Positions 44,154 through 53,096 of a DNA stretch of 64,000 nt are shown here, in pieces. The notes beneath the pieces are model-generated. The model made no database searches and was not told the DNA's origin. It saw only the letters and a list, made by a program, of their open reading frames with translations. The DNA comes from Gimesia chilikensis (GTDB taxonomy: Bacteria > Planctomycetota > Planctomycetia > Planctomycetales > Planctomycetaceae). Position 1 is the stretch's first letter; the number at the start of each line of letters is the position of its first letter. The DNA lies in contig NZ_CP036266.1 in assembly GCF_007744075.1 (NCBI RefSeq), positions 434,001 to 498,000 of the forward strand, given 5' to 3'. The position numbers and the translations under genes are program-made.

Positions 44154-45587
44154 TTACAGGAAGATGATCGTCAGCAGGATTGAAAGTGGTAACAGGAACA
44201 GACAGCTGTAAACCATATAGCCAAAGAAGCTGGGCATCCGAATGTTGTTCTTTTCAGCGATCGCTTTGACCATGAAGTTGGGACCATTGCCGATATAGGT
44301 CATGGCTCCCATGAAGACGGCTCCCAAACTGATGGCAACCAGCTCAATTTCACTGACGCCGGCAACCATGGGAGGACTGCCGCCCGCAGATTTGGCCGTT
44401 TCAAAGAAGACGACATAGGTCGGAGCGTTGTCCAGGAAGCTGGAGAGCGTCCCTGTGGCCCAGTAGAACTTCGCAGGCGAATCAATGCCCAGCGAGGCAC
44501 CGTAGACATTCAGGATCTGTACGGGAGCCTGCATGCAGATAAAAATACCGACGAACAGGGCGGCGACTTCAACGATGGCTTCGTAATTGAAGGAGTTCTG
44601 CTCGCGAATACTTTTTGAAGTTGTGAGCAGGGAAATGCCTGCCAGGGCAAACATGCAGCCTTCACGGAAAAAGTGAGGTGCACTCCAGCTGGTACCCGGG
44701 ACCGTTTTGGAGGGGTCCAGCAGTGCGACGCAGAAGATGACCATCAGCAGCCAGAGGAAATTGATACCCCCTTTGAGTGCGAAAGGTTCAGGATCTTCCG
44801 GAACGGCTTCCACCCTGGCTTTGTTTTCTTTGCGATAGCGGACGGTGTCGAAGGCAAAATAAACGGCCAGCAGCATGCCATTCATGGCGAGCCACTCAGG
44901 CCAGAGCGTCAGCGTCCAGGTAAAGGGGACACCTCTTAAAAAGCCCAGGAACAGGGGCGGGTCACCAATGGGTAGCAGACAGCCGCCGGTGTTACAGACA
45001 ACAAAGATGAAAAAGATGACCGTGTGTGCCACATAGTCACGTTTGGCATTCGCTTTCAGCAGAGGGCGGATCAGGAGCATGGCGGCGCCTGTGGTTCCGA
45101 TGAAGCTGGCAATCGCGCCACCGATGGCGATGATGCCTGTATTCAGAATCGGTCGTCCCACCAGATGGCCGTTGAACGCGATGCCGCCACTGATGACATA
45201 CAGAGAAAACAAGAGGGCGATGAAGGGGATGTATTCCCCGAGAATCGCATTCTTGAGGACGACGACGGCAGCAGGGAACCCGGGAGCTGACAGCTCGTGT
45301 GTGCCGTGATCGACGACGCCGTGTCCGTATAGGAATGTGTAATAGAGCAGGGTCACCAGACCCAGGCTGACCGCGACCAGAAACCGGTTTTTATTGTGTT
45401 CCCACCACTCTTCCGTTTTATGAATCAGGGGTAGAAAAGCGATACACAGCAAAAGCGCGGCGAACGGAATTACACTATAAAAGGCGGGAGGTTCGGCATG
45501 ACCATGATGTTCCTCGTGAGGTTGTTCAGTCGTGGCCACAAAAGAGGTTGCTTCCAGTTGCGCGTATGTATCAGCGATTAAGTTCAT
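44154..45587 (-). CDS. NhaD-type sodium:proton antiporter
   Basis: The 477-residue protein has about 12 membrane segments and matches the NhaD/ion-transporter (ArsB/CitM) superfamily. Diagnostic segments are [38 protein letters not shown] and [15 protein letters not shown] near the C-terminus. It would export Na+ or Li+ in exchange for H+, useful in a marine or brackish habitat. The N-terminal loop EEHHGHAEP is unusually His-rich. GGAGGG precedes ATG 45587. Confidence 0.88.
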   Translation of the reverse strand: MNLIADTYAQLEATSFVATTEQPHEEHHGHAEPPAFYSVIPFAALLLCIAFLPLIHKTEEWWEHNKNRFLVAVSLGLVTLLYYTFLYGHGVVDHGTHELSAPGFPAAVVVLKNAILGEYIPFIALLFSLYVISGGIAFNGHLVGRPILNTGIIAIGGAIASFIGTTGAAMLLIRPLLKANAKRDYVAHTVIFFIFVVCNTGGCLLPIGDPPLFLGFLRGVPFTWTLTLWPEWLAMNGMLLAVYFAFDTVRYRKENKARVEAVPEDPEPFALKGGINFLWLLMVIFCVALLDPSKTVPGTSWSAPHFFREGCMFALAGISLLTTSKSIREQNSFNYEAIVEVAALFVGIFICMQAPVQILNVYGASLGIDSPAKFYWATGTLSSFLDNAPTYVVFFETAKSAGGSPPMVAGVSEIELVAISLGAVFMGAMTYIGNGPNFMVKAIAEKNNIRMPSFFGYMVYSCLFLLPLSILLTIIFL

Positions 45588-45769
45588 CTCAATCGCCCTC
45601 CGTTACTTGGGGATTATGAAAAAATGGGTTAAAGCGCGAAAATCCGTTTTCATGTAGAACGGTGATAACAAGAGCTCAGCTTGCTAACTGGCGTGTGGTC
45701 AACTCGGGATTATGGCAGGAACCGACCCTGTGTACAACTTCCACGTCGGCAGGATTTCACAAATTGAAT

Positions 45770-47743
45770 TTATGAATTTGCGAATTCACTGCGGCGTTCT
45801 TCCATCGGAGCCGCACTGGCTTTGAATTCCGACAGATACAGCTTTACCAGCTCCGCTGTCTCTGCACTTTGCAGCATCTCCAGCGAGATCAGCGTTTTCC
45901 CCAGAACGATCGGCGGTTCGATCTGTATTGCGAGTAGATAAGCCACCTGCTCGCGGGTGAGCAGCTGCCTCTGGATGGCGATTTCCCCGAATCGCTGTCC
46001 ATTTTTCTGCTGTGCTTCGAGTATCTCTGCGACCTGGTTACTGGTCAGCAGTTTTTCATTGACTGCCAGTTCACCGATTTTCGTCTGTGTTTCCTGTTGA
46101 GGGCACTTCAAGAGTGCTTTGGAAATGGTCGGGATATCAAAGATTTTCTTGGTAACCAGCCAGCGACTGAAGCGGCTGCGTTTGACCAGCTTCTGCAGCT
46201 CGTTGTCTTCCTGGCTGATGATCGAGCGTACGTGAACCTGGTTCCGGCCATTCTCTTTCGAGTTGTACATTGCTTCGTCTGCTTCTGCGATCAGGCGTTC
46301 TCCGAAGCCTGTCATGTCGCGTGGAGGGATCCCAACCACGGCACCCAGGCTGGCGGTAACGGGTACGCGTTTGCCTTCGAATTCAATCACTTCGTTTTCG
46401 ATCAGCTTCCGCAGACGTTCCGCGAGTTCATGAATCCCGTTTTCAGTAGGATTGTTGACCATGATGACGAATTCCTCACCACCGTAGCGGCAGAAGACAT
46501 CAGAGCGTCGCGTGGATTCACTGGCAACTTTGGCAACACGCTGCAGAACCAGGTCACCGAACTGGTGACCGTAGGTGTCGTTCAGACTTTTGAAGCGGTC
46601 GATGTCGGAGAAAATGATTCCGATTGGCTGGGCAGAGCGGGCACAGCGATGCAGTTCTTTTTCGAAATATTCGTTGAAGTAGCTGCGGTTGTAGGTTTTG
46701 GTCAGCGGGTCGTGAATCGCTTTGCTCTGCAGCTGTTTGTTTTCGGATTCCAGTTTTACCTTCTGCTCTTCGATGGCAGCCTGGCGGGCGAAGGCCTGAG
46801 TGGAATCGACCTGGGCTTTCATGGTCAACTGCACCAGTTGTTCGTTGGCTTTGGCCATGATTTCATAAGGCGATTCGATGTCATCCATGTTGACCTGGAA
46901 GATCTGAGCAGCCTCTTCAAAGCGGTACTTGACCTCTTCCAGGAACCCGTGCAGATCATCCATGGGCATGTTGTAGAACTCTGCCATCAACTGCTGCAGT
47001 CGCTGTAATGCGAGACCGCTGTTGGGGGAGCAGAAGTAATCACCAATGGCGGCCGAAGCAGAGATGATGATGATCAGGTTAAAGTTGGGATCGGACTGGA
47101 GGGCCTTTAATTGTTCGAATGTGTCGTGATGATGTTCGATGGCGATCTGGAACTGTTCGGACATCTGCCAGCGTTCCATCATTTTTACGCCGACTTCAGT
47201 ATGGTTGATTCCCAGGACTTCGGTTTCGACTTCAGCTGTTGTGCGCTGCTGAGTTTCAGCCTGCTCAAGCACAGGTAACAGGTCATTGGGGATCGAGCGG
47301 AGCATGGCCAGGTGCCCGATATCCTGCAGGAGTCCGATGAGGAAGCTGTCGTATTTGAGTTCGTTACCCAGTCGGGTTGCTAATAACTCGGCGGCGGCAG
47401 ACTGGATAATCGATTGTTTCCAGTACGAGTCGTAGCGTGACTTCAGGGGACCCTGTGTGATAGCTGCTTCGGAGAGCGAGAAGCTCAGCGCCAGCGACGT
47501 AACCACCATGGTTCCCAGCAGGGGGACGGCCCGTTCGATGCCTTTGCACTCGGATCGCAGCCCGAAGAAGGACGAGTTACTGGCCTTGAGGATTTTGGCT
47601 GTGATCGCGGGGTCTGCCTTGATGGTGTCAATGACATCCTTGATATCAGTGTCCGGATCCTTAGACAGGTCCAGCAACTTTACTGCGACGGCGGGTAGAG
47701 TAGGTAATTGATCCGACGACCAGATTTTTTCAGGAGAAATCAT
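45770..47743 (-). CDS. HDOD + GGDEF signalling protein (probable diguanylate cyclase)
   Basis: The 657-residue protein begins with an HDOD domain (about 1-270: LPTLPAVAVKLLDLSKDPDTD, LLQDIGHLAML, EHHHD), the non-catalytic relative of HD phosphodiesterases. A linker leads to a GGDEF domain (about 335-510) with FSDIDRFKSLNDTYGHQFGD and an intact YGGEEF active site. An RxxD inhibitory c-di-GMP site (RRSD) lies five residues before it. The C-terminal 150 residues (IGELAVNEKLLTSNQVAEIL, FGEIAIQRQLLTREQVAYLL) look like two copies of a GspE/MshE N-terminal-type fold. It would make cyclic-di-GMP in response to an unknown cue. It sits downstream of cheY and cheX on the same strand. Confidence 0.9.
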   Translation of the reverse strand: MISPEKIWSSDQLPTLPAVAVKLLDLSKDPDTDIKDVIDTIKADPAITAKILKASNSSFFGLRSECKGIERAVPLLGTMVVTSLALSFSLSEAAITQGPLKSRYDSYWKQSIIQSAAAELLATRLGNELKYDSFLIGLLQDIGHLAMLRSIPNDLLPVLEQAETQQRTTAEVETEVLGINHTEVGVKMMERWQMSEQFQIAIEHHHDTFEQLKALQSDPNFNLIIIISASAAIGDYFCSPNSGLALQRLQQLMAEFYNMPMDDLHGFLEEVKYRFEEAAQIFQVNMDDIESPYEIMAKANEQLVQLTMKAQVDSTQAFARQAAIEEQKVKLESENKQLQSKAIHDPLTKTYNRSYFNEYFEKELHRCARSAQPIGIIFSDIDRFKSLNDTYGHQFGDLVLQRVAKVASESTRRSDVFCRYGGEEFVIMVNNPTENGIHELAERLRKLIENEVIEFEGKRVPVTASLGAVVGIPPRDMTGFGERLIAEADEAMYNSKENGRNQVHVRSIISQEDNELQKLVKRSRFSRWLVTKKIFDIPTISKALLKCPQQETQTKIGELAVNEKLLTSNQVAEILEAQQKNGQRFGEIAIQRQLLTREQVAYLLAIQIEPPIVLGKTLISLEMLQSAETAELVKLYLSEFKASAAPMEERRSEFANS

Positions 47744-47876
47744 GTAAGACGACCTTCAAGGAATTTTAATCAGTCTGGCTGAAGTCATTTTTTAAACAGA
47801 GTATGCCCTGCCTGCCTGGGCAATATTCTGTGAACCGATTTTTTCACAGTCTGGCAACCTGACTGCTCAACGAGCC

Positions 47877-48242
47877 TCAGGCATTCGAGGTAACCCAGCG
47901 TTCCAGCTTGCTTTTGAGGCTGTCGGGAGTGAACGGCTTCACCAGGTAATCTGAAACACCAGCCTGGATTGCAGTCACAACACGTGCCCGTTCGGCTTCG
48001 GTGGTAATCATGATGACGGGAATGTCTTTGTTCCGCTGACGGATTTCTTTCAGCAGTTGTAAGCCATCCATGTTAGGCATGTTCCAGTCGCTGAGTACGA
48101 TATCGAACTGATTGCCCACAAAGTATTCCAGGGCCTGAACCCCATCTTCTGCTTCAGTAACGTCTTCAATACCCAGTTTCGACAGACAGCGCTTCTGGAT
48201 AGTTCTCATTGTTCCTGAGTCGTCTACGAGTAAAACTTTCAT
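47877..48242 (-). CDS. CheY-like single-domain response regulator
   Basis: The 121-residue protein is a lone receiver domain: acidic pair in VLLVDDSG (D7, D8), phospho-acceptor D52 in VLSDWNMPNMDG, Thr in IMITTEAE and Lys in YLVKPF. It lacks an output domain and is CheY-like, with the NMPNMDG signature typical of chemotaxis CheY. The gene lies between cheX and the HDOD-GGDEF gene in one direction (64 and 133-base gaps). It may link a kinase elsewhere to motility or to the HDOD-GGDEF protein. No CheA is in the window. Confidence 0.93.
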   Translation of the reverse strand: MKVLLVDDSGTMRTIQKRCLSKLGIEDVTEAEDGVQALEYFVGNQFDIVLSDWNMPNMDGLQLLKEIRQRNKDIPVIMITTEAERARVVTAIQAGVSDYLVKPFTPDSLKSKLERWVTSNA

Positions 48243-48306
48243 CGGACTGGCCTCTTATATTTAAAGTTGTTTGGCGAGTTAAAACAGAGTTTAATCAGTG
48301 GTGGAT

Positions 48307-48798
48307 CTATCGATCAGAGAAGCCTGCTTCGATAGAGAACGCTCCGATTTCTGATTCAAAGGAGATACAGATCGGCGACACATTGGAAGGGTAATGTACG
48401 GTATGACCTTTCCCGGTGATGATGTTTGGAATACTGATGGAAGCTTCCAGATGTTCCAGTTGTGCCTTGGCAGAACCGGCAATCATGTTGGCGAGTTCAC
48501 ATACAGCATCACAGACTTCGTCGTTGATTTCTTCAGCCGTGATTCCCAGCATGCGGTCCAGCACGCCTTTACCAACGCTTTCGGACAGGCTCAAAACCAG
48601 CGTGCCGGCTGCCTTTCCTGAGATACCGATGACGGCACTCAATTCGTGTTGTGGGATCACGTCCTGTTTTAAACTCAGACCGGTCCGTTTGGGGGTGCAA
48701 CCCAGCATCATTTCAAAAACGGAAATCGTGGAACTGATGATCGGGTTCACAAATTCGGCAGTGAGTTCAGATTTACTGAGGGTTGGAGATGATGTCAT
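48307..48798 (-). CDS. cheX: CheX-family CheY-P phosphatase
   Basis: The 163-residue protein belongs to the CheC/CheX/FliY phosphatase group. It has one phosphatase signature, EEINDEVCDAVCELANMIAG, whose ExxN pair (E101, N104 with this start) forms the active site. CheX normally dephosphorylates CheY, and the next gene downstream is a CheY. ATG 48798 has AGGA at the right distance; a TTG two codons upstream is also in frame. N-terminal residues are Ser/Thr-rich, without a signal peptide. Confidence 0.85.
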   Translation of the reverse strand: MTSSPTLSKSELTAEFVNPIISSTISVFEMMLGCTPKRTGLSLKQDVIPQHELSAVIGISGKAAGTLVLSLSESVGKGVLDRMLGITAEEINDEVCDAVCELANMIAGSAKAQLEHLEASISIPNIITGKGHTVHYPSNVSPICISFESEIGAFSIEAGFSDR

Positions 48799-49551
48799 TC
48801 TCAAATTCCTGCTTCTTCAGAATCGATCACAGAGGGCCCGATTCCGTTGCGATGTGGTACGAAAAATTATTCTCTTAAAACTCAGTGTCCCTGGAGTGCT
48901 TGACCATGTCGCTTCCACATCGGTCAAACGGGGAACTGAGACTGTCATGTGAGTATGCATTTAGAACATAGATCACGGAAAATCAGATGTGCTAAAATAT
49001 CAACATCGGATTCATGAGAAAAAACTCGACCCGCAGGCAACATTTCCGGGTTTGACGGCTGTAACGAATATCTCGCAAACACCCCCCGGATAAAAGCAGT
49101 GAAATCCCTCCTTATTGAGCGACAGTACGGGGAGGGAGATTCCTGACTGCACAGATTCGCGTCGCAGGAAATTCAAAGAAGCCCTTACGCATCAGGCAGA
49201 AACGTGACCGCGAAGCGTCATTTCTTAATAAGAGGAACAAAACGCCTGTTTTCAGGTATGAAAGGCGATAATCGTCGGAATTCGCACAACCGAATCTCTG
49301 GTATTTCCAAAAACAAAAATATTGTTATTGAGCCATTAAACATAAATCGTTTACGATATGTTTAATGGCATTCGTCGTAGTGGTTTTCACCTATTCGACA
49401 GGCCCACTTCCAACTGAAAAACGTCAGTTTTCACATCTCGTTCACTGAACTTGATTTTTTCAGTATTCAAAAACAGAAAGAAGTGCAGTACAGTTTACTT
49501 TGGTGCTGATATAAATATCTAGATACCCACTTTTCAAAGTGTTCAAATCTA
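48799..49551. other. Intergenic region with a strong dyad
   Basis: This 750-base gap separates the divergent CheX and DHp-protein genes. I see no gene. It contains the perfect 13-bp inverted repeat at 49332-49369, about 180 bases upstream of the DHp-protein start, and a weaker CCCTCC/GGAGGG inverted pair near 49107-49137. Promoters for both sides must lie here. Confidence 0.55.
49332..49369. promoter_or_regulatory. Perfect 13-bp inverted repeat, candidate operator
   Basis: GCCATTAAACATA (49332-49344) and TATGTTTAATGGC (49357-49369) are exact reverse complements around a 12-base centre that itself contains ATCGT-TT-ACGA(T). No T-run follows and no gene ends nearby, so it is unlikely to be a terminator. 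A dimeric regulator, possibly the NarL-type protein encoded downstream, could bind here. Confidence 0.55.
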
Positions 49552-49827
49552 ATGTCTCATTCTATCAATCAAGAGCAGGTCGATTTTGCTCAGCATGTTC
49601 GAACAACTTGTCATCGCTTAAATAACTTCCTGACCATTTTACAGTGTCAACACGAGCACCTGGCGGGATTACCCTCCAGCCAGCTGGAACCGGAACTGTC
49701 AGTCGTTCTGCAGGATCTGGAACCTCTGGTTGACACTGCGGCTAACGATGTACTGGAACTATCCAAACAATGTAGAGATTTTCTGGAAGGAGTTACACAT
49801 CCAGATACAAGTCAGAAATTAGATTGA
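49552..49827 (+). CDS. Small DHp-like (histidine-kinase dimerisation) protein without catalytic domain
   Basis: The 91-residue protein contains CHRLNNFLTIL (H21), which matches the HDxNN(L/F)LT box of the histidine-kinase dimerisation/phosphoacceptor helix, and a second helix DLEPLVDTAANDVLELSKQCRDFL that follows the DHp pattern. No ATPase domain, membrane segment or sensor is present. The next gene, 48 bases downstream, is a NarL-type response regulator. A role as phosphorelay or docking partner is inference; a histidine phosphotransfer or CheX-like regulatory role is also possible. Confidence 0.65.
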   Translation: MSHSINQEQVDFAQHVRTTCHRLNNFLTILQCQHEHLAGLPSSQLEPELSVVLQDLEPLVDTAANDVLELSKQCRDFLEGVTHPDTSQKLD

Positions 49828-49875
49828 ACCGTTCAGTTTATTGATATCTAATCATTTCTTTTCTCGGGGGCCAGA

Positions 49876-50541
49876 ATGTTAACTTCCACTGATCTGATTC
49901 GAATTGTCCTGGTGGACGACCACATGATGCTGGTTGATTCACTGGTATCACGCTTTCACAGAGATACCCAGATCGAAGTCGTCGGAACGGCGACCAATGC
50001 GGATGAAGGGTTGTCGCTGATTCTGGAGACAGAACCGGATGTGGTCATTCTGGATGTCGAACTGCCGGGACGTGGCTCGTTTGACATTGCTGAGGAAATC
50101 AGCTCCCGACTCAAGAACACCAAAATGATTTTCCTGACAGGTTATCTGTCAGACATCTTCATTGAGCTGGCATTACGAGTGAATGCCGTCGGCTACCTGC
50201 TCAAAGGGGAGCCGATTGAATCATTGATCCATGCGATCAAGAAGGCCTCCCGTGGGGAATACTGCTTCTCTCAATCGGTCCAGGAAAGGCTCGTTTACGA
50301 TCATAAAAAGAACCGCTACTCGATCCAGTCACAAAGCATGCTGACTTCTTTGACTTCACGTCAGATCGAAGTGCTGCGGCATCTGGCACGCGGTAAGAGC
50401 GTGAAAGAAGTAGCCCGGTCGATGCATCTGTCTGAAAAATCGATCGACAGTCACAAGTATCGGATCATGCACAAGCTGGGCATTCACGACCGCGTCGAAC
50501 TGGCTCGCTATTCCATTCGCGAAGGATTGACACTCCCTTAG
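49876..50541 (+). CDS. NarL/LuxR-type response regulator
   Basis: The 221-residue protein has a receiver domain (about 10-125: VLVDDHMMLVDSL with the acidic pair, VVILDVELPGRG with the acceptor Asp, LKGEPIE with Lys) and a C-terminal LuxR-type HTH (about 155-215: LTSRQIEVLRHLARGKSVKEVARSMHLSEKSIDSHKYRIMHKLG). It would activate or repress genes after phosphorylation. It is paired with the upstream DHp-like gene, separated by 48 bases with GGGGGCCAGA before ATG. Its kinase is not in the window unless the hybrid kinase at 21500 serves it. Confidence 0.93.
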   Translation: MLTSTDLIRIVLVDDHMMLVDSLVSRFHRDTQIEVVGTATNADEGLSLILETEPDVVILDVELPGRGSFDIAEEISSRLKNTKMIFLTGYLSDIFIELALRVNAVGYLLKGEPIESLIHAIKKASRGEYCFSQSVQERLVYDHKKNRYSIQSQSMLTSLTSRQIEVLRHLARGKSVKEVARSMHLSEKSIDSHKYRIMHKLGIHDRVELARYSIREGLTLP

Positions 50542-50545
50542 TGTC

Positions 50546-50570
50546 TCCTGGCGGGAACTCCCGATCAGGA
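50546..50570. terminator. Weak hairpin between convergent genes
   Basis: TCCTG-g-CGGGA and TCCCG-at-CAGGA (50546-50570) form a 10-pair stem with bulges between the convergent regulator and aldo/keto reductase genes. There is no T-run, and it overlaps the last codons of the reductase. Confidence 0.35.
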
Positions 50571-51518
50571 TTGGATCGGCCCTCGCTCTGCAATCAGGCG
50601 ATCGAGGGTCTCCAGTTGTGAATCCGAGAGTTCAAAATTCATCACTTCCGCATTTTCCTGAATCTGCTCCGGACGTTTGGCACCACATAAGGCACATGTG
50701 ATGCCGGACTGCTGGATTGTCCAGCGGATGACGATCTCTGCAATCGAGTGTTCCCATTCCGTGGAAAGCGTGCGGAGTTCATCCAGGAAGTCCTGGTTCT
50801 TTTCCCATTCCGCTCCATGAAACATGGGATATTTCTGTCTGCCGTCCTGTGGATCGAACTGATGATCCCGCGCGAGCTTGCCGGCGAGCAGACCTTTCAT
50901 CAAAGGCCAGTACGCCATCACCGATACCTCGTTGTCTCTGCACCAGGGGAGACGATCCAGTTCGATGTCCCGCTGCAGCATGTTATAGCGGGGCTGATAG
51001 GCGGAGATCGGGCAGACCGCATGAAATTCCTGTAGTTGTTCCAGCGTGAAGTTGGAGACGCCAACGGAGCGAATCTTGCCCGCTTCGCGCAGTTCGTTGA
51101 ACGCGGCTGCAGATTCACCGACCGGGATTTCCGGATCGGGGCCGTGCAGATAGTGCAGGTCGATGCGGTCGGTGTTCAACCGCTGCAGGCTCTCATCGCA
51201 TTCCTGTATGATACGGGCGGGGGAGGCGTCGCGGACCTGTTTCCGGTCTTCCCAGTGGATACCCCCTTTGGAAGCGATGACAATCTCGTCCCGCTTCTCT
51301 CCCAGGGCTTTGGCAATCAGTTTTTCGCTCTCGCCGTCGTATCCGTAGCAGTAAGCGGTGTCAAAGAAGTTGATGCCTGCATCGAACGCGGCCTGGAGCG
51401 TAGCCAGACTGGCCTCTTCGGTGACATCCACGCTGGTAACCCCGGAGATGGGCCAGCAGCCCATGGCGATGGGGGTGATCTGGATGTCTGTCTTGCCGAT
51501 GGTGCGTAACTGGCTCAT
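50565..51518 (-). CDS. Aldo/keto reductase
   Basis: The 317-residue TIM-barrel reductase has the family signatures NFFDTAYCYGYDGESE (Asp and Tyr), VIASKGGIHW (Lys) and LHYLHGPDPEIPVGES (His of the catalytic tetrad), with VGVSNFTLEQLQEF and later GAKRPEQIQENAEVMNFELS for NADPH. Substrate unknown. I place the start at ATG 51518 (MSQLRTIGKTD), which has GGAAGGA upstream; a longer frame to 51575 is less likely. Confidence 0.92.
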   Translation of the reverse strand: MSQLRTIGKTDIQITPIAMGCWPISGVTSVDVTEEASLATLQAAFDAGINFFDTAYCYGYDGESEKLIAKALGEKRDEIVIASKGGIHWEDRKQVRDASPARIIQECDESLQRLNTDRIDLHYLHGPDPEIPVGESAAAFNELREAGKIRSVGVSNFTLEQLQEFHAVCPISAYQPRYNMLQRDIELDRLPWCRDNEVSVMAYWPLMKGLLAGKLARDHQFDPQDGRQKYPMFHGAEWEKNQDFLDELRTLSTEWEHSIAEIVIRWTIQQSGITCALCGAKRPEQIQENAEVMNFELSDSQLETLDRLIAERGPIQS

Positions 51519-51664
51519 GCTGTTTGATCCTTCCGCGTGTGTAAGTTTCTGCAGTGCCCGGGTTCTGAATAGCACTTGTGGTCCTCATCATTTAAGATAA
51601 CAGGCTCTGGTGTCAACCATTGTTCCGCCTTTCCTGTTTCAAAAGAGTGAAGAGCGTATCCAGC

Positions 51665-52351
51665 ATGTGTGCCCGTTTTTTCCTGTTTTCGCCTGACGAA
51701 GAAATCAAGCGGCTGTTTCAGATGGTGTCATTTCCGCGGATTTCCCCGCGTTACAACATCGCTCCTTCCCAGCCCGTGCTGGCGATAACGAATGCTGGTG
51801 CGGAGCTCGAGGTCCGGCATTTTCAATGGGGTTTTATTCCCGCGTGGTCCAAAGATCCGCAGCCGGGACAGGCGATGATCAACGCCCGTTCGGAAACCGC
51901 CGCTTCAAAACCTTCGTTTAAAAACGCCTTCCGTTACCGTCGCTGCCTGATTCCTGCAAATGGGTTTTATGAGTGGAAGAGTGCCGGCAATCGTTCGAAG
52001 CAGGCGATGTGTGTGCGTCTCAGTGAGGAACCGCTGTTCGCGATGGCTGGATTGTGGGAACAGTGGAGCAGTCCGGACGGCAGCGAACTGGAGACCTGCA
52101 GTGTGTTGACGACCGCTGCCAATTCATTGCTGGAAGGCATTCATCCGCGGATGCCGGTGATCCTGCGACCGGAACAGTACAGCAAATGGCTGAGTGCCGA
52201 CACGACGCCGATCCCGCAGCTGGAAACTCTGCTGCAGACTTATCCTGCAGACGAGATGCAGGCCTACCCGGTCAGTTCCTTCGTGAATCGGGTGGCCAAC
52301 GATTCCCCCGAATGCATCGAGCCGATCCGCGAACAGAAAACGCTGTTCTAA
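51665..52351 (+). CDS. SRAP-domain protein (YedK/HMCES-like abasic-site DNA-protein crosslinker)
   Basis: The 228-residue protein starts MCARFFLF, where Cys2 becomes the N-terminal nucleophile; canonical SRAP is MCGRF. Other conserved residues are present: RYNIAPSQPVLAI (Asn), FQWGFIPAW, INARSETAASKPSFKNAFRYRRCLIPANGFYEW (Glu) and EGIHPRMPVIL (His). SRAP proteins crosslink to abasic sites in single-stranded DNA and protect them. I chose ATG 51665 so that Cys is residue 2; the frame extends to 51620. Its stop overlaps the convergent HAD gene by 4 bases. Confidence 0.9.
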   Translation: MCARFFLFSPDEEIKRLFQMVSFPRISPRYNIAPSQPVLAITNAGAELEVRHFQWGFIPAWSKDPQPGQAMINARSETAASKPSFKNAFRYRRCLIPANGFYEWKSAGNRSKQAMCVRLSEEPLFAMAGLWEQWSSPDGSELETCSVLTTAANSLLEGIHPRMPVILRPEQYSKWLSADTTPIPQLETLLQTYPADEMQAYPVSSFVNRVANDSPECIEPIREQKTLF

Positions 52352-53043
52352 AATGTCACCGAAGGGGGCGCGAACAGCGAGAGGACCGGCTGGATCTCTT
52401 CGAAGTGTGCGAACAGGTAATCGGGTTTGCACTTTTCCAGTTCTTCGAGGGGATAGACGCCGGTGGCGACCGCAATGACCTGGGCACCGATGGCGCGGGC
52501 ACAGGTGATGTCGCTCGGGGTATCGCCGATGACCCAGATGGTCGCCTGCGTCAGGAGCTCGGGAGCATGACGCAGCTGAATCTGTCGGACCGCTTCATGG
52601 GCGACGTCGTTACGGTCCGCGTGATGATCTCCGTAAGCACCAAATTCGAAAAAGTGGTGCAGATCGTAATGCGTCAGTTTCTGATGCGCGCCCTGCTCAA
52701 AATTTCCGGTCAATAAACCCAGATCGACATGCTCGTGTTCGGCCAGGGTATCCAGAATGTCGCGGATGCCCGGCAGCACGCGTCCCTGGCGCGTCTTCAG
52801 ATTGGACGCGAGCAGTTTGAGATAGCCGGCTTCGAAACGCTTGCGGTTGGTACTGGTGTTTTCGATCTTAAAGTATTCAAACAGATCGACCATGATCGAG
52901 TGATCGGTGCGGCCGGCCGTCGGGATGCCCTCAATGGGGGCGGAGACCTGAAATTCGTCTTCCAGCATGTGCAGGATCGAATGCTGACCGGCGCCGCCGG
53001 AGTCAATGAGCGTACCATCAATGTCGAACAGGCAGATGTGCAT
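52348..53043 (-). CDS. HAD-family hydrolase (phosphoglycolate-phosphatase-like)
   Basis: The 231-residue protein has HAD motif I FDIDGTLIDSGG (nucleophile Asp), motif II LLTGN, a motif III Lys, and motif IV as IGDTPSDITCARAIGAQVIAV. The cap region (about 15-90) is small and helical. It probably removes phosphate from a small molecule such as phosphoglycolate. It is convergent with the SRAP gene (4-base overlap), and an AAA ATPase gene lies 54 bases upstream on the same strand. Confidence 0.9.
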   Translation of the reverse strand: MHICLFDIDGTLIDSGGAGQHSILHMLEDEFQVSAPIEGIPTAGRTDHSIMVDLFEYFKIENTSTNRKRFEAGYLKLLASNLKTRQGRVLPGIRDILDTLAEHEHVDLGLLTGNFEQGAHQKLTHYDLHHFFEFGAYGDHHADRNDVAHEAVRQIQLRHAPELLTQATIWVIGDTPSDITCARAIGAQVIAVATGVYPLEELEKCKPDYLFAHFEEIQPVLSLFAPPSVTF

Positions 53044-53096
53044 GATGCGTCAGGGTTTCTGTGAAAGAATAAGGGGCTGTTTTGTCTGCCCTTATT

